This document shows, piece after piece, positions 1-13,742 of a DNA stretch of 64,000 bases; positions within the stretch are counted from its first letter, which is position 1, and every line of letters starts with the position of its first letter. The stretch spans positions 17,281,754-17,345,753 of the forward strand of contig CAIIXF020000011.1 of assembly GCA_903813345.2 (NCBI GenBank), read 5' to 3'. Position numbers and translations under genes: made by a program. The notes below the pieces were generated by a model. That model was not told the origin of the DNA, ran no database searches, and was given only the letters and a program-made list of their open reading frames with translations. Origin of the DNA: Owenia fusiformis. Its lineage: Eukaryota; Annelida; Polychaeta; Sabellida; Oweniidae.

Positions 1-482
<482 letters not shown>

Positions 483-1964
483 CCCATCACAATAGTGGCA
501 CGTTTTAAAACCTCTGTCGATAGGATTCCTGTTTTAAGTTATTTCTGTTCAACATCAATACAGAAAACTCCCCTATGACTCCTGGTTCAAAAGCTCGCCT
601 ATTTTCAAAATGGCCGCCATTTTTGTCTCGCGAAATTCACTTTTGACTGGCACGTTTTAAAACTTCTGTCGATAGGATTCCTGTTTTAAGTTATTTCTGT
701 TCAACATCAATACAGAAAACTCCCCTATGACTCCTGGTTCAAAAGCTCGCCTATTTTCAAAATGGCCACCATTTTTGTCTCGCGAAATTCACTTTTGACC
801 CATTTCCTAGCTTTACAAATAATTCCAGGTGTCCTACATTGTAAAAATCTGTGTCAATGTAAAGAGTAGATATATGAAATAATTTTGTTACAAAAAATCA
901 GCGAAAAATTATATCTATTTTTTTATTTTCAGCCATTTTAGTTAACATTGATTTGTCCATCTGACTTGTGAAATCCACTTTTCCGTCAACAACAGTGGCA
1001 CGTTTTAAAACCCCTGTCGATAGGATTCCTGTTTTAAGTTATTTCTGTTCAACATCAATACAGAAAACTCCCCTATGACTCCTGGCTCAAAAGCTCGCCT
1101 ATTTTCAAAATGGCCGCCATTTTTGTCTTGCGAAATTCACTTTTGACCTATTTCCTAGCTTTACAAATAATTTCAAGTGTCCTACATTGTAAAAATCCAT
1201 GTCAATGTAAAGAGTAGATGTATGAAATAATTTTGTTACGAAAAATCAGCAAAAAATTATATCCATTTTTTTTTTTTTTTTTTCAGCCATTTTAGTTAAC
1301 ATTGATTTGTCCATCTGTCTCGCAAAATCCACTTTTGGACCATTTGCCTTAAACCCTCTGTCGATAGGATTCCTGTTTTAAGTTAATTTTGTTCAACATC
1401 AATACAAAAAACTCTCCTATGACTCTTGGTACAAAAGCTTGCCTATTTTCAAAATGGTCACCATTCTTGTCCCGCGAAATTCACTTTTGGCCCATTTCCT
1501 AGCTTTACAAATAATTTCAGCTGTCCTGCATTGTAAAAAGCCATGTCACTGTAAAGAGTAGTTGTATGAAATAATTTTGTTACAAAAAATCGGCAAAATA
1601 TTATATCAGTTTTTTTTATTTTCAGCCATTTTAGTTAACATTGATTCGTCCATCTGTGTCTCAGTCAGTCCAAAAAAGTGGCAAGTTTTAAACCTCTGTC
1701 AACACTTTTTAAATCCTCTGTAGATAGGATTCCCAATTTGAAATAATTTTGTTCAACATCAATAAAGAAAAAAAAACCTGTGACTCCTGCTTCAAAATCT
1801 TGCCTAATTTCAAAATGGCCACCATTTTTGTCTCGGGAAATTCACTTTTGGCCCATTTCCTAGCTTTACAAATAAGTTCAGGTGTCCTGTATTGTAAAAA
1901 GCCATGTCTTTGTAAAGAGTAGTTGTATGAAATAATTTTGTCACAAAAAATCTGCAAAAAATTA
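483..1964. repeat. ~350-bp tandem repeat, four to five degenerate units
   Basis: The phrase 'gataggattcctgtttt' recurs near 519, 670, 1018 and 1362, and a diverged form occurs near 1723. Spacing is about 345-360 bp, with one short ~150-bp unit. Each unit contains 'caaaatggccgccatttttg', 'tcctagctttacaaata' and a T-rich stretch before 'cagccattttagttaac'. No coding potential is seen. The array is cut at 1964 by the mariner relic. Confidence 0.85.
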
Positions 1965-1966
1965 TA

Positions 1967-3015
1967 GGGTGTTCCAAAAGTATCAGGACTGGTGCTGGCA
2001 TTTTGTCAATTCTGCACCGAGTGTGTTCAAATTTTCACAAATGGTACCTTGGAGTAGTGCAACTAAAATTGTAAAGTTTCAGAAAAAATGATAAAATGCG
2101 GGTAAAGTTATGGTTACTATAGTAACGTGACATCACAATACCCGGGGCAACTTTTTCACGAAAATGTGATATCTAACATTTTTATATTACTGAAGAAAGT
2201 ATCTGATTCACCTATTACAATACAACATTTCTTGTTTGTTTTATTAGTTACTTTATAGTAATGGTGTTGCTATACAACTCAGATTCAAGTATGATTTCAT
2301 AATAATAATATTTATTCAATTTCCTGAAATATCATTATGTATTACAGTCTGGACAATTTACGATTGAGTTTTTGAAAAGACCCAATTTTAAGCCAATTAT
2401 CCACCTTGATAAGGCGTCTGCCCGCAAGTCAGAATTAAAGACTGCTGCAGCTATAGCGGAGTTAGGTCTTGAGGTCTAAGACCATGCACTATACTCTTCT
2501 GATCATGCAATATCTAATTTTTACTTTTATTTGGAGAATGGAATGCTAATCAGCGCGGTAAGACCGTTAAAGATGAGAATGACCTTCTCTAAGTTGTCCT
2601 ATCGACCCTGTGTGACATGTCATCAAATGGGTTTACTCATGTGTTTGAGTCATGGATACTGAGTGCTACTCTTGGACTGACCAAAGAGGACCCTACTTTT
2701 CAAAGTAGAGGATACATAGGAATATCAAATGATGTATTTAGCCAATGCAATTCCCACCAGTTGTTGGATTCTAACTTTGATATGGGATGTACAAAATGCT
2801 AAAGTCTCCGTAACTTTCTGCGTGGAATGTTGCCCCGGGTAGTGTGATGTCACGTTACCATAGCAACCATAACTCTACCCAAGTTTCATAATTTTTGTCG
2901 AAACTGTGCAGTCTAAGTAACAATACATGGAAGTACATCATGTAAAATTTTGAAGATGATTGGTGCATATTCAACAAGATGCCAGCACCAGTCCTGTTAC
3001 TTTTGGAACACCCTG
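1967..3015 (+). mobile_element. Decayed mariner-type DNA transposon
   Basis: The ends are inverted repeats of about 35 bp (GGGTGTTCCAAAAGTA at the left, its complement TACTTTTGGAACACCCTG at the right), flanked by TA on both sides (1965-1966 and 3016-3017), the Tc1/mariner target duplication. The inverted similarity continues inward (tagcaaccataac / ggttactatagtaac). Around 2400-2600 a plus-strand reading resembles the end of a mariner transposase catalytic core (DKASARKS, then YSSDHAISNFY, like DNARPHT and YSPDLAPSDF), but the first part of the gene is missing and stops and shifts are present. It is a non-autonomous, old, internally deleted copy. Confidence 0.8.
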
Positions 3016-3483
3016 TATACTTGTCTTTTTTATTTTCACTTTTGAGCAACACCATGTGAGCCCAGTACCCACGGTACTAATTTTATTATCATTTTTATTT
3101 ATGATCATCCAACTGAAAGAAGTTTTGGGGATATAGAGAATGACTGCATCTGTCCATCCATCTTTACCTTTGTCCATACATTTTTCTGTCCAGGCAATAA
3201 CTTGAATACGGTTGGCCCAATATTGTTTATATTTTACATTAAAATTAAAATCAATATGGAAAAATGTTACTCAAACAATGGAATATAAAATGCCAGTGAG
3301 AGAGTCCATTGTTCACCAAAGACATTCTCACTTAGACTTCAATTTGAGGCAATGGCTATATCTATCTCAAACCCACATATGCATGATCCCATTAGAGGAA
3401 GTATAATCTTATCATTGCCCCAGTGTTATATGTACATTTTTTCTGTTTCGCAACATCAAGTTCACGAGAGAGACCAAGATATG

Positions 3484-6400
3484 TTAGTAGTTTATGAGAG
3501 GTCCATAAAAGCGGTTTAGAGTATTATCATCTGGATTGCGAAAATAGTCCACACATGCATTGGCAAAATCCTCCTGGCTTATTAATCCATCACCATTTGA
3601 ATCCATGTAGTCAAACTGCATTTGTGCAAATCTCTTGTCAAGGCTCATCCCATTCCAATATATCATGTAGTTGTCAAATGTCATGAAGCCACAAGAATCC
3701 ATGCATAAAGCCTATAATAAATCAATGCAATGAAGATGTTCTGATAATGCTGTTTTTCTCAAATTCTGTATCAAAAAGGCAACAATTAGATAAATCACCA
3801 CAAAACACCCTACTACTAGCGTAAACTACCCTAAAGCATTTCTCAGTCACAGTCATGGTTGGCTGAATTAAATGATTCAATTTGCACAATGGGTCAAAGT
3901 TGACTTAGGACCAAGTTTTAATCATTGCAAAAATCAGTTCATTGGCCCAGGTATAATGCCCATAATAGTTTATTTGGGATTTTTACCTGGAAATGTCTTG
4001 ATGCCATGTTAAACCACTTTTCAATTGTTTCTGGGTCATCTTTGCATTTCCACACTGTAATAAGTTGGTCTGCCAATGAAGATGAACTGAGAATAACTTG
4101 CGAAGCCCCTAGATCACAGTAGTCTCGGAAGAGCTTGTATATGTCATCTCTTGCCTTGCCCATCAAGTTACCTGATGATCAAAGTTAGTTACTTTTGCTG
4201 ATAAACATTCAAACAAAAATTAAAATTAGCTCTGCTATTTTGTCATCATTTTGTGCTAATTGGTTTAGGTTGAATACACAAGAAGTCAGAACAACTGTTG
4301 AGTTTATAGTAATGAGTGTACCTGCTCTAACTGAATTATCTGCCATTACCATATGATCTTCATATCCTGCAAATCCATCCTTATCTTTATCATTGTTTAG
4401 TATTATTGTTAGCAGTTTTCTCATCCAGGTCAGGGGCAGCTGCCTGATCTTAAGTGAAAAATCTTTTTTATTAAAAAGGAATTTAATGCAACAAAACTAC
4501 AACTCTATTGTATTGTATGCAAAAGACATCAATATTGAGTTTGAACATTTGAACTGATTTGTAAAGATTCAGGTAGGTTATTGCAAACTGTCAGACATTT
4601 ATGTCTTTGATATGACTATTTCCTGACCATAGACAGGTATCTTTTTTATTGATCTATTCATTATCTTAAAGAAACGTCATATACAATGATAATAAAAGTC
4701 AATCGGCCTCAGAGATATTTAACTATAGCAATCAACCCATCAATATACTTTTTAGCTCACATGGTAAGCTATAGCTATCATTCACTTGTTCAGTGGTGTT
4801 GACCTCATTTTTACCAAAAATGCAATCATTTCTTACAATGTTTAATGCATTACTATTCTTTATTTGGATGTATCAATTAGTTCTTGAAAGGAAAACTGAA
4901 TTCCTCTTAAATTAGTGTTCTTCATGTTATTTCCCCATCAAAAAAAACTCATTTTATTCATCCAAATTCAGTATCTTTAAAGTTCCTGCAGGAATCCACT
5001 TTTCCATTTAGAAAATAGAACATGTCTCAAAACAACATTTTTGAAAAAGTATTTTGGTCCATTCAAGGTCCTCCATGTAGTCAATTGTTGGACGCTCGGT
5101 GCAGGCCTTTTTTGTCCAACAATTACCTACAAGGACAGCATTGCATCCCTGTCCTCTAGTTCAAACTTTTGAACCACTTTGTTTCAAACTTTTATACCCT
5201 TTTAGTTCAAATTTATGGACAATTTAGGTTTGAACATTTGAATTTAGAATAATATACATGTATGAACTATGTTTTAGATTTTTAGGCTTCAAACCTTTTG
5301 AATGCTATGACGTGTTATGTCTTGTATTTGTGGCTCAATTCAAAATGGACTAAAACCTGAATGCTACGTTCCCAGTTGGGGTTTTATCATATCATGGGCT
5401 GGATATTGCCAAAAGGAGTGAATTGTGCATATGAAATGTTCAAATTTGAGGTATCCAGGTGATTTGAGAAAATATAATATGTTTTGTTTGGTGCGGTTTT
5501 CTACTCTGTTGCGGAAGTTGCTGTTTTTCTATACAGAGTGGGCCTAAAACCAATACACAAGTTTAAAGATGAATATTATATGCCTTGTATTATTATACTC
5601 AGATACTAAAAATCAAAATTCTGCAAGCCAAAATGTGAAATTCTGCATTTTATCACGGCATTTTTCAAGGCATTTTTTGACAGATATTAAGATTTTTATT
5701 TGCATCTAAATCATGAAATCAATTGGCAAAAGACAGATAAGAGGGGTCTGGTGAACTAGAATGATTGATCATTCTATGCAATAGTCAGACATTGTAATCT
5801 CATTCTCAAGTGCAAATGTAAATATACAGGGTGTCCCGAAAGTATGGGGCCCCCCTAGGCAGACATATTCCAGGGTCCTCATAGTATGTGTCATATATCA
5901 TTTTAAAGCTTATCCAAAGTTACATTGATTTGCCAAGTATCATGGTTTAACTCTCAAATGGGAAAAAGTTATAGTCATTTTAAAAGTTAGTGTTTTGTCA
6001 AAATAAAGTTCAATTTTACGTCACTTTACAAGTCAATGTGTCCCCCCTTGGCCATGTTAACAGCAGCAATTATTTTCAGATATGACCTTGAAAGCCCTTA
6101 AAATAGGGGTGTGGAATTTTATAACCCTATTAAAACCTGTTAAGGGACTTTAGAAGAGTTTCCTTAGAGTTTCTACCCTCACCGTTCTCTTTTTCCAACT
6201 CAATATGCATCCGACCCGAAAAGAATTGCTGCTGTTAAGATGGCCTGGGAGGACACATTGACGAGTGATTTGGTGTAAAATTGAACTTAATTTTGACTAA
6301 ACACTAACTTTTAAAATGACTATAAGTGATTCCTCTTCGATAAAGTGAAAAACGATATGTCCATGTTATTTTCCCATAGAGAAAACTCATGCGATCAATT

Positions 6401-7262
6401 GCTTTCAGCTAATTTTGGTCACCCATAATGGATATCTTTAAAACCCCTGGAGGAATTATTTATTCCTTTAAAGGGTTTAATTGTGTGTCAAAACGCAACA
6501 TATTGATGCAACAAAAATTGGAAAAGCAGGGGTGGAAGGGGTTGAAAATTAGAACAACATTTCAGAAAAACATGTGGGTGGGTTGCTTGCATCGTCCCTG
6601 TCTCAAAGTCAAAATTATTTTATCATCTCTATCAGTGCTTTTCCTGGAGAAATACATTGGCCTAACATATGCACATGTTTTAATCCTGAGAAAATAGCCA
6701 AAATTCAACATATGTCTGTCTGACATTTGTTGCGATACTTTCCCTCCTCCTTTCCCTCCATATTGCAGTCACAGCTGCACTCAAAATGATTGACTGACTG
6801 ACTGATTGACTATAAATTCATTTAAAAGTAAATACACAATTGAAAGTTTTCCTTCCATTGTCCACAATTTGAAAATCTGCAATGAATATTTTTTGGTCGC
6901 TTATGACACCCCTGGTGCCAATTTTAGCCTCTTACTCTACAGGAAACAAAAGTATTTCAATGTCATATTGTTAGGAAATGATTTATCTTAAATTTGATAT
7001 AAAATACATGACATGGTTCAACATATATCATATGATATTCATCTTTAAACTTTTATATTGTTTTTTTGCCCATCCTGTAGATTGATAACATTTAGATAAG
7101 TTTAGAACAAACATTTGTACTTTCATCACACATTAATACCATCTCAACCTCATAATGTAATGCTGAGTGTGCTATGACTTTTTTTGTTATTATGAAAATG
7201 ACTTTATATTAATATAAAATGCTTACCTGTATATTGGGAGAGATGTTAGCACTGTCAGTCAT
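3484..7262 (-). CDS. SCP: Sarcoplasmic calcium-binding protein, copy A
   Basis: Four exons, joined 7262-7227, 4448-4322, 4171-3987 and 3711-3484 (36/127/185/228 bp), give 191 aa, with GT-AG borders and compatible phases (0, 1, 0). The start MTDSANISPNIQ is chosen because the same short exon precedes all three copies. EF-hand 1 is at about residues 32-43 (DKDKDGFAGYED), EF-hand 4 at 153-164 (DSNGDGLISQED, canonical), and the C-terminus is RFYGPLINY, similar to Nereis SCP (FWGPLV). The region corresponding to EF-3 (LCMDSCGFMTFDNY) lacks the expected first Asp, and EF-2 is degenerate, as is common in SCPs. SCPs are cytosolic calcium buffers of invertebrate muscle and neurons. Intron 1 is ~2.8 kb and contains a foldback transposon. 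It is the 3'-most of a tandem set of three. Confidence 0.85.
5827..6325. mobile_element. Truncated foldback element in SCP-A intron 1
   Basis: The left end is CAGGGTGTCCCGAAAGTATG preceded by TA. About 100 bp of the left arm (near 5970-6070, 'agttagtgttttgtcaaaat') returns as a reverse complement near 6225-6325 ('attttgactaaacactaact'). The outer part of the right arm is missing, so the element is truncated. The terminal motif resembles the other mariner-type elements in this window. Confidence 0.65.
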
Positions 7263-7589
7263 GGTTACTTCTTTTTCATTAACACAAGCTAGGTTTAAAT
7301 TACGTGCAACAAAACATTCAGGTTATTATCAAGTATCAAATAAATTTCTTTCATCTCTTTCAAATAATAATCCAGAGGTCATTGTGATACTGTTTTTATA
7401 ATAGATTAGGGAATGCTGTATACAAATATAGGATGATGTGGGGTTTGATGTCAGGTATATTTCTGAGTTATATTTATAAGTGTGGTTTTAACGATGCCCA
7501 GAGTGAGTTGAATACATCCCTCACAGAAATATATACAGATATCCAACGATCACATCATTTAATATTTGCTTTCCCAACGAACAAAGTTC

Positions 7590-8215
7590 GGTAAGGATAT
7601 AATGAAGCCCGTCAGTCCGTCCGTCAGTCCGTCTATCCATCTGTCCATCCAGAACTCGAATACCAGTCAAAGAGTTTCTTCATATTTGGTGGAAAGTTGT
7701 ATATTGGTGAAAAGAGATTTTTCAAGATGGCCACTGCTTTAAAAATGGTGAGGATTTTTTCGCAAAAATCTTATGTTTTTCATTTTAAACCAAAGTAATA
7801 AATATTACTATTTGAAATTTTGGTAGTATATTCACAACACCTATCTATTTCACATATATTCAGTGCTTTTCACCCTGACCCCCAGGGGCCATGAAGGGGG
7901 GTTTGGAAAACAGAAGTTTGTGTTACTTTTGAGATGTTTTTTGAAGTATAGCTTTATTAGACTAAAATGAAAGGCAATTAAGAGTAGATTGCAAATATTG
8001 TATCGTTTTTCTGATTCAGGGTGCGTAAAATTCAAAATGGCCACCTAATGTGAGATTTTGCAATCATTTTCTGTTCTCGTCGAAGTACAGATTTATGGCT
8101 ATAAAATACTCACATTGTAGGGATTTTAGAGCAGATCACAAGTATGGTATTGCTTTTCCGATTTGTGCCTAAGAAAATTCAAAATGGCTGCCTAGAGCAG
8201 AAATTCAACATTAGT
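7590..8215. repeat. Dispersed repeat with 'aagatggcc' motif
   Basis: This stretch (Tcc-rich 'gtcagtccgtc', then 'tcaagatggccactgctttaa' and 'ctgacccccaggggccatg') recurs in diverged form near 15950-16225 in the middle SCP copy and, in reverse orientation, near 22740-22885 in a URB1 intron. No ends or target duplications could be defined, and it does not look coding. It fills most of the upstream flank of SCP-A. Confidence 0.6.
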
Positions 8216-8493
8216 AAGAGATGGTAACAAGATACTACAATTATCTCAAGTATTTATAAAAGGGAAGAATAGACGGTAAATATAACATTGTGACTGTACA
8301 GATTTATGATTTATATAGTGTTCGTTGGGATTTGCTACTCTGTGGAGTTGCCGATTTCTAGTTTTATTATTTCCACATTATCCACCAGTAGTACACAATA
8401 TTGATATGATGTTTAGCTTCAACGTATTTTTCAAACATTTGCCATTGTGCTGTTGAAATTCACGATCTCCATTACAGCACAATAGTTAAAAAT

Positions 8494-9432
8494 TAATGAT
8501 TTGACTTTTTGTTTATACTTAAAAATTAGATTCGGATCATTCATGTAAAAGTTTGTAAATGTCTTCATGCTTCAATTAATTATTTGACTTTTTGTTAATA
8601 GTTCAAAAATTAGATTCGGATCATTCATGTAAAAGTCTGTAAATGTCTTCATGCTTCAATTAATTATTTGACTTTTTGTTAATAGTTCAAAAATTAGATT
8701 TGGATCTTTCATGTAAAAGTCTGTTAATTTCTTCATGCTTCAATTAATTATTTGACTTTTTGTTAATAGTTCAAAAATTAGATTCGGATCTTTCATGTAA
8801 AAGTCTGTAAATGTCTTCATGCTTCAATTAATTATTTGACTTTTTGTTAATAATTCAAAAATTAGATTCTGATCTTTGGTGTAAAAGTCTGTAAATGTCT
8901 TCATGCTTCAATTATTTATTTGACTTTTTGTTAATAGTTCAAAAATTAGATTCTGATCTTTGGTGTAAAAGTTTGTAAATGTCTTCATGCTTCACTTACT
9001 TATTTGACTTTTTGTTAATAGTTGAAAATTAGATTTGGATCTTTCATGTAAAAGTATGTTAATGTCTTTATGCTTCAATTAATTATTTGACTTTTTGTTA
9101 ATAGTTCAAAAATTAGATTCGGATCTTTCATGTAAAAGTCTGTTAATGTCTTCATGCTTCAATTAATTATTTGACTTTTTGTTAATAGTTCAAAAAATAG
9201 ATTCTGATTTTTGGTGTAAAAGTCTGGAAATGTCTTCATGCTTCAATTAATTATTTGACTTTTTGTTAATAGTTGAAAATTAGATTTGGATCTTTCATGT
9301 AAAAGTCTGTTAATGTCTTCATGCTTCAATTAATTATTTGACTTTTTGTTAATAGTTCAAAAATAAGATTCTGATCTTTGGTGTAAAAGTCTGGAAATGT
9401 CTTCATGCTTCAATTAATTATTTGACTTTTTG
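8494..9432. repeat. 84-bp tandem repeat, about 11 units
   Basis: The phrase 'tttgactttttgtt' recurs about every 83-84 bp (8501, 8584, 8668 and so on to about 9420). Each unit continues with 'aattagattcggatc', 'catgtaaaagtctg' and 'cttcatgcttcaattaa'. Units differ by a few bases and an alternative 'tgatctttggtg' form is scattered among them. No ORF and no spacer-like variable segments are present. It lies just outside the last exon of the middle SCP copy. Confidence 0.95.
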
Positions 9433-11786
9433 ATGTCATGTGCTAACTACAAAGATCAAAACATTCATTTTTCTAACCATCTAGAGCTAAATTAGTCTTC
9501 ATTTTTTGTGTTATCTTATTTTTCAGCCCAATGAGAAGTCCAAGATAGGCAATTAAGGAAAATGCATTGATGCCAACATATTAATACATCTTTTTGACAT
9601 ATGAATGGAACATCGTTATATATTTTTAGTCACATGGTATCCGATTGAGCAATGAGAGAATGAGTATCACAGCATGGAAATGATAATATACATTATTTTC
9701 TCATCATGTTGAGAAAAATTCATGTATCTAATGTTGTGAATTTACTGATTAACCAATACAATCCATGTAGTCAAACTGCATTCTTGCAAATCTCTTGTCA
9801 AGGCTATTCGCATTCCAATATATCATGTAGTTATCAAATGTCACGAAGCCAGAAGAATCCATGCATAAAGACTACAATTAATCAATAGTCAAATTTACAT
9901 AACACGCAACATTCCCAGACATCAAGTCTTGGCTTAAACATTTTAGAAAAATTATGTTGAGTTTACACCACCATTTTCAAGATGTCTTACCAAATATAAT
10001 TGAGTTTACACCTGTTTTTCTTAAATGTCTTAGAGATATGTAGGTATATATGTAAAATTATAAAAGCAGTTTAGTACTGGTTGAAGGGTGGGTCAGTCAA
10101 CATAGCTATTCCGATCCAGCTTCTATACTTTGTGCTAAAGAATGCATCAGTTTCAGAAAAACATGTCCTAAAGAGAGCATTGTTAAAAGCATGAAAGGGA
10201 GCAGGAAGATTTTGTGCATTATTAGGATATATTTCGAACAAGGGATGAGACGAGGGAATGGACCATGTGACACATGTAAACAGGAGGTTTCAAATTTTTT
10301 GTTCAGTGCAACGCATAAAACTGGGCTAATAGCTCTTAACTAAAACCGATGGATTTACACTCGCTTGAGAAAATGTGGATTCACATTACATTTGTAAAAC
10401 ATTTTAACGCTAAAGCATTTTACCCAAGACATCTTAGGGCTCTAGTGTAAATCCAAACATTGCCATGGAGATATTGTGCTAGATAAATTCTGTTTTTTTT
10501 TTTCAAATTCTACATACAGATTGTGTTCCCAAAAGGCAGAAACAAATAAATCATTTAACGACAAAACAAGTGATGTAGAGCTCAAGGAAATTTTCAAATA
10601 AACCTTTGAGTTAAGCTGTTTCCTCCTGTTGATTCAGCACTCTTTTGATTCATTTATTTGAATGTTAAAACATATATTCCTACATATGTTTTCACCTGTT
10701 GAGAACCTGTCAACTGTTTACTTATTAATGTAGGGTCTAACAGGGGTCCATAAAAATTAAAAAATATTAAATTTTGATATTTTTGATGTTTACAACTTAT
10801 AATCTACCAATGAATTGATTGTTGGAAAGGGAATAAGCATGATATATTTATTTTCTTTGTTAAATTGAAAAATGAGACTGTCAGTGCATCTGTATTTATT
10901 GTTCAATTTAAAAAAAGAAGTGTCACCTTTATTTCACTGCATTGAATATTTATCTTGTATTTCATGATTTGACTAGTAAGAACATACTATTTATTTGAAC
11001 TGTAATCCATGTCTTTTAATCACCTTTATCATTTGTATTCCCCAAGGTTGCACTTATTGTCATGCCTGTTTTGATTCATGATCTTTTGATTCATGTTCTT
11101 ATTGGAAATAAAAGTTGAATCTACGTACATACATAATTGTACAGGCCCATCGGATGGGGGATAGGGGTCTGTTAGGTGCGACTGCACCTCCTGTGACATC
11201 TCCTCACTGAAATTAAAAAGGGACCTTTTTTGTTATTTTTTCTAATTTACTCAGTATTTGAAGAAGGATCTTTTAAGTGTCATCTTAAAGGGACCCAACA
11301 CCATGGTCACATGATCAGTCGTGTGGAGGTAAGCTCCCAGTTGAAATAAAATCACTGTCCTCCTTTGGTTTCTGTGAAAAGTAGCTAATACCCTCATGTA
11401 TTGGTCAGTTTGTGTGTCACACGACTAATCCCCACCATATGCTTCATTCAACATATTTTATGCTATTGAGCTGCATATATAAACAGTACTTTGCAACTAA
11501 GGTCATACAGTATACTTACCCCTTGCAAATTGTAATTTATTGAATTCACAGTAAACCCATCAATTTTTAAGAAAACAAAGAATATTGTTCTCATGGATCT
11601 ATTATTTATGTTAGACTAACTATGAAAATATAAATATGAAATAATATGTTAGCTTGAAGTCATATATAAGATGAAAATATATGTTCATGCATTTGCATTT
11701 TTCCAAAGGGAATATTCCCATGTAAGTAAATACAGGTGCAATATATAATTTATATGTATATCTATGTCATCTGTCTATACTTAGAG

Positions 11787-11898
11787 GTTATGTCACTATG
11801 ACGTGAAATATGCCTGAGTTCTCCCAATATAGGCCGACCTTTGGAGGCTCTATATTTGGGCAAGAACGAAGGCATATTTCACGTCATAGTGACATAAC
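11787..11898. repeat. Near-perfect hairpin with 29-nt arms
   Basis: GTTATGTCACTATGACGTGA and the following nine bases at 11787-11815 are exactly mirrored at 11870-11898. The interior ('gttctcccaatatag' against 'ctatatttgggcaagaac') also pairs imperfectly, so the whole 112 bp can fold. Each arm carries a TGACGT half-site and the loop is rich in 'ggcc/ggc'. It is probably a tiny foldback element. A second, weaker hairpin ('gcgggctatatc' / 'gatatagctcgc') lies at about 12002-12052. Confidence 0.75.
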
Positions 11899-12131
11899 TG
11901 ATGTATTACATGCCTTTGTTCCCATGGTTACTTTGTATCAATGACGTGACGTCATGATATTATCATGGTTATTAAAGAAATCTAATATCAAAACGAGGTA
12001 AGCGGGCTATATCGGGGTAATCGGGCAATATCGGTGGATATAGCTCGCTAACTTTCCCATTGACTTCCATACAAATGCTTCGCTAGGTATGTAATACATG
12101 CGCGTATAGCCTAGTGTTACATGTGAACAAG

Positions 12132-12207
12132 ATGGTTCTGGAAAGAAATGAGCGTGGCAGATTTGCTAAAATGCCACATACACCACAAAAGCAAGACCAA
12201 TTTGAAA
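12132..12207 (+). other. Possible orphan first exon
   Basis: An ATG at 12132 opens 25 codons (MVLERNERGRFAKMPHTP, then QKQDQFE) and ends in a good donor, GAAA|GTAAGT, at 12208. The reading looks protein-like (basic N-terminus, as in transposase or small nuclear proteins), but no following exon could be found and the region is full of foldback sequence. It could be the first exon of a decayed transposon gene or chance. Function is not recognised. Confidence 0.25.
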
Positions 12208-13070
12208 GTAAGTTCATTATTCTCAAGGGTACACTTCAAGTGAAAGCTACATTGCTACAGGGTGGCCTATCATTCTGAGACAAATGTATTATCCAACGAT
12301 TGTGATTTTCGAAGCTAAAATATGATATCTTGAGCAGATGGAAATACATTCCCATGAGATATGTATATATAGTCAAAAGTGATAACTATTTATTGAGTGT
12401 AATGAAATATATCCTTCGCTAACTGCTTTTGTTTGAGATAATTATCATGAAATGTTTTTAAATCAATTTTTATGTGTGTCATTGATCCTAATCCACCCTG
12501 TAGTCTGGTGTTTGTAGAGCATTGCGACTCGTACAACTTATTCTCACAAATATCAAACCTCATTTACTAATTAATTTTTTGTGTGAATATGAAGAGTCCA
12601 AGCATTGCTTTTTTATGTTTATTGTATAGCTATATTTAGCCTTGATATCCATGATTTTTTAAAACAAAATCTCACCGTTAGATTTCGGGCTATTCATGTT
12701 TACTCATTTGTCTAATTGGAAAACAATGCAAATGAAATTCTAAGACGGTGAAAAATCATTAAAAAATACACAGATTCAGAATCCGGCAAGCATTTTCCCT
12801 TATTCCTCTCCGTTAAGAAGTTTTGCAAGGTGTTGGATTCCTTTAAATAAGGTATAATTCCAATGTATGTAATTTTGAATTTTTGTAATTGACTTAACAT
12901 TAGGATATCATCATGTATTGATATATGATGACATCCCCATATTAAGTCAATTGAACTGAAGAAAAAATAAAAACAAAAGATGTGAACTTTGCAAGCTTCA
13001 CCTTCTTTCAAAGGTCAAGGTCAAGGTTTTTCTTTACAATTTTCTCAAATAATTTATCACATTTTTTTAC

Positions 13071-13222
13071 GGACAAGAGTAAATCCCATGCGGGATATGG
13101 TATATTATTGATGTTTGGCCAATCAGATTTCAGCATTTAGTCCAGCCCTTGTCAGAGAAGTATTTTGTGATTGGTCAAACATCAATAATATACCATATGC
13201 CATATGGGATTTACTCTCGTCC
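13071..13222. mobile_element. Foldback element, ~58-bp arms
   Basis: 'ggacaagagtaaatccca' followed by 'ggtatattattgatgttt' at 13071-13125 is mirrored at 13168-13222 with few mismatches. The spacer is about 45 bp. T-runs lie at both edges and no clear target duplication is visible. It is non-coding and lies inside the long last intron of the middle SCP copy. Confidence 0.7.
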
Positions 13223-13408
13223 ATTTTTTTACAATTGATGATTTTGAAAATTAGACCCCAGCTGAAATCCAAAATTAATAAAAGCCTGTAATGTTGTATG
13301 ATGCTAAACAAATTCATAAATAGTCAATGATGTAATTATCACTAAAACAGACTAATTTGTTAGACTGTTACAATTATTTTTTAAAAATTAAAAAGTGTTA
13401 TGAGTTAT

Positions 13409-13742
13409 AGTCCACCCGTGTAGCTCAGCGGTAGCGCAGGTACCTCTTATGCAATAGGTCCCGGATTCGATCCCCGGTTCAGGCAAGACTAAATTTGCTT
13501 GTTTGCGTGAAGTACTTCAGGGTGTTTGACTGAGTGGTCCGCAACTCGTACAAAAGGCTGTGGTGTGTACTTATATGTCTATGTATTAGTGCACATAAAA
13601 GAACACAGGGCTCCTTCAAGGAGGGGTTTCTGGGTCTATCTTCCATGTTAATTACGTAAATTACGACCGTATATATACGGGACATACCCAAGAGATATTG
13701 CTCACCTTCATTGGTGGTAAACAAAATACAATACAATATACC
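13409..13742 (+). mobile_element. tRNA-derived SINE
   Basis: The head (13412-13486) carries RNA polymerase III box A-like GTAGCTCAGCGGTAGCGC and box B-like GGATTCGATCCCC, at tRNA spacing. The body contains 'gtgcacataaaagaacacag', a conserved-looking SINE core, and the tail is a short A-rich 'acaatacaatat' repeat. The acceptor stem does not pair and the anticodon arm is poor, so it is not a functional tRNA gene. A weak flanking repeat (tgagtt) may be the target duplication. Confidence 0.7.

Noticed and set aside
6428-6697. 89-codon plus-strand frame
   Set aside because: It lies in an SCP-A intron in sequence that resembles a dispersed repeat near 4870-4990, with no recognisable domain.
8494-9432. 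Regular repeats suggestive of a CRISPR array
   Set aside because: The whole 84-bp unit is repeated with no unique spacers, and the window is eukaryotic. It is a minisatellite.
13412-13486. Functional tRNA gene
   Set aside because: The box A and box B motifs are present, but the acceptor stem does not pair and the anticodon loop is malformed. The following body and A-rich tail fit a SINE.
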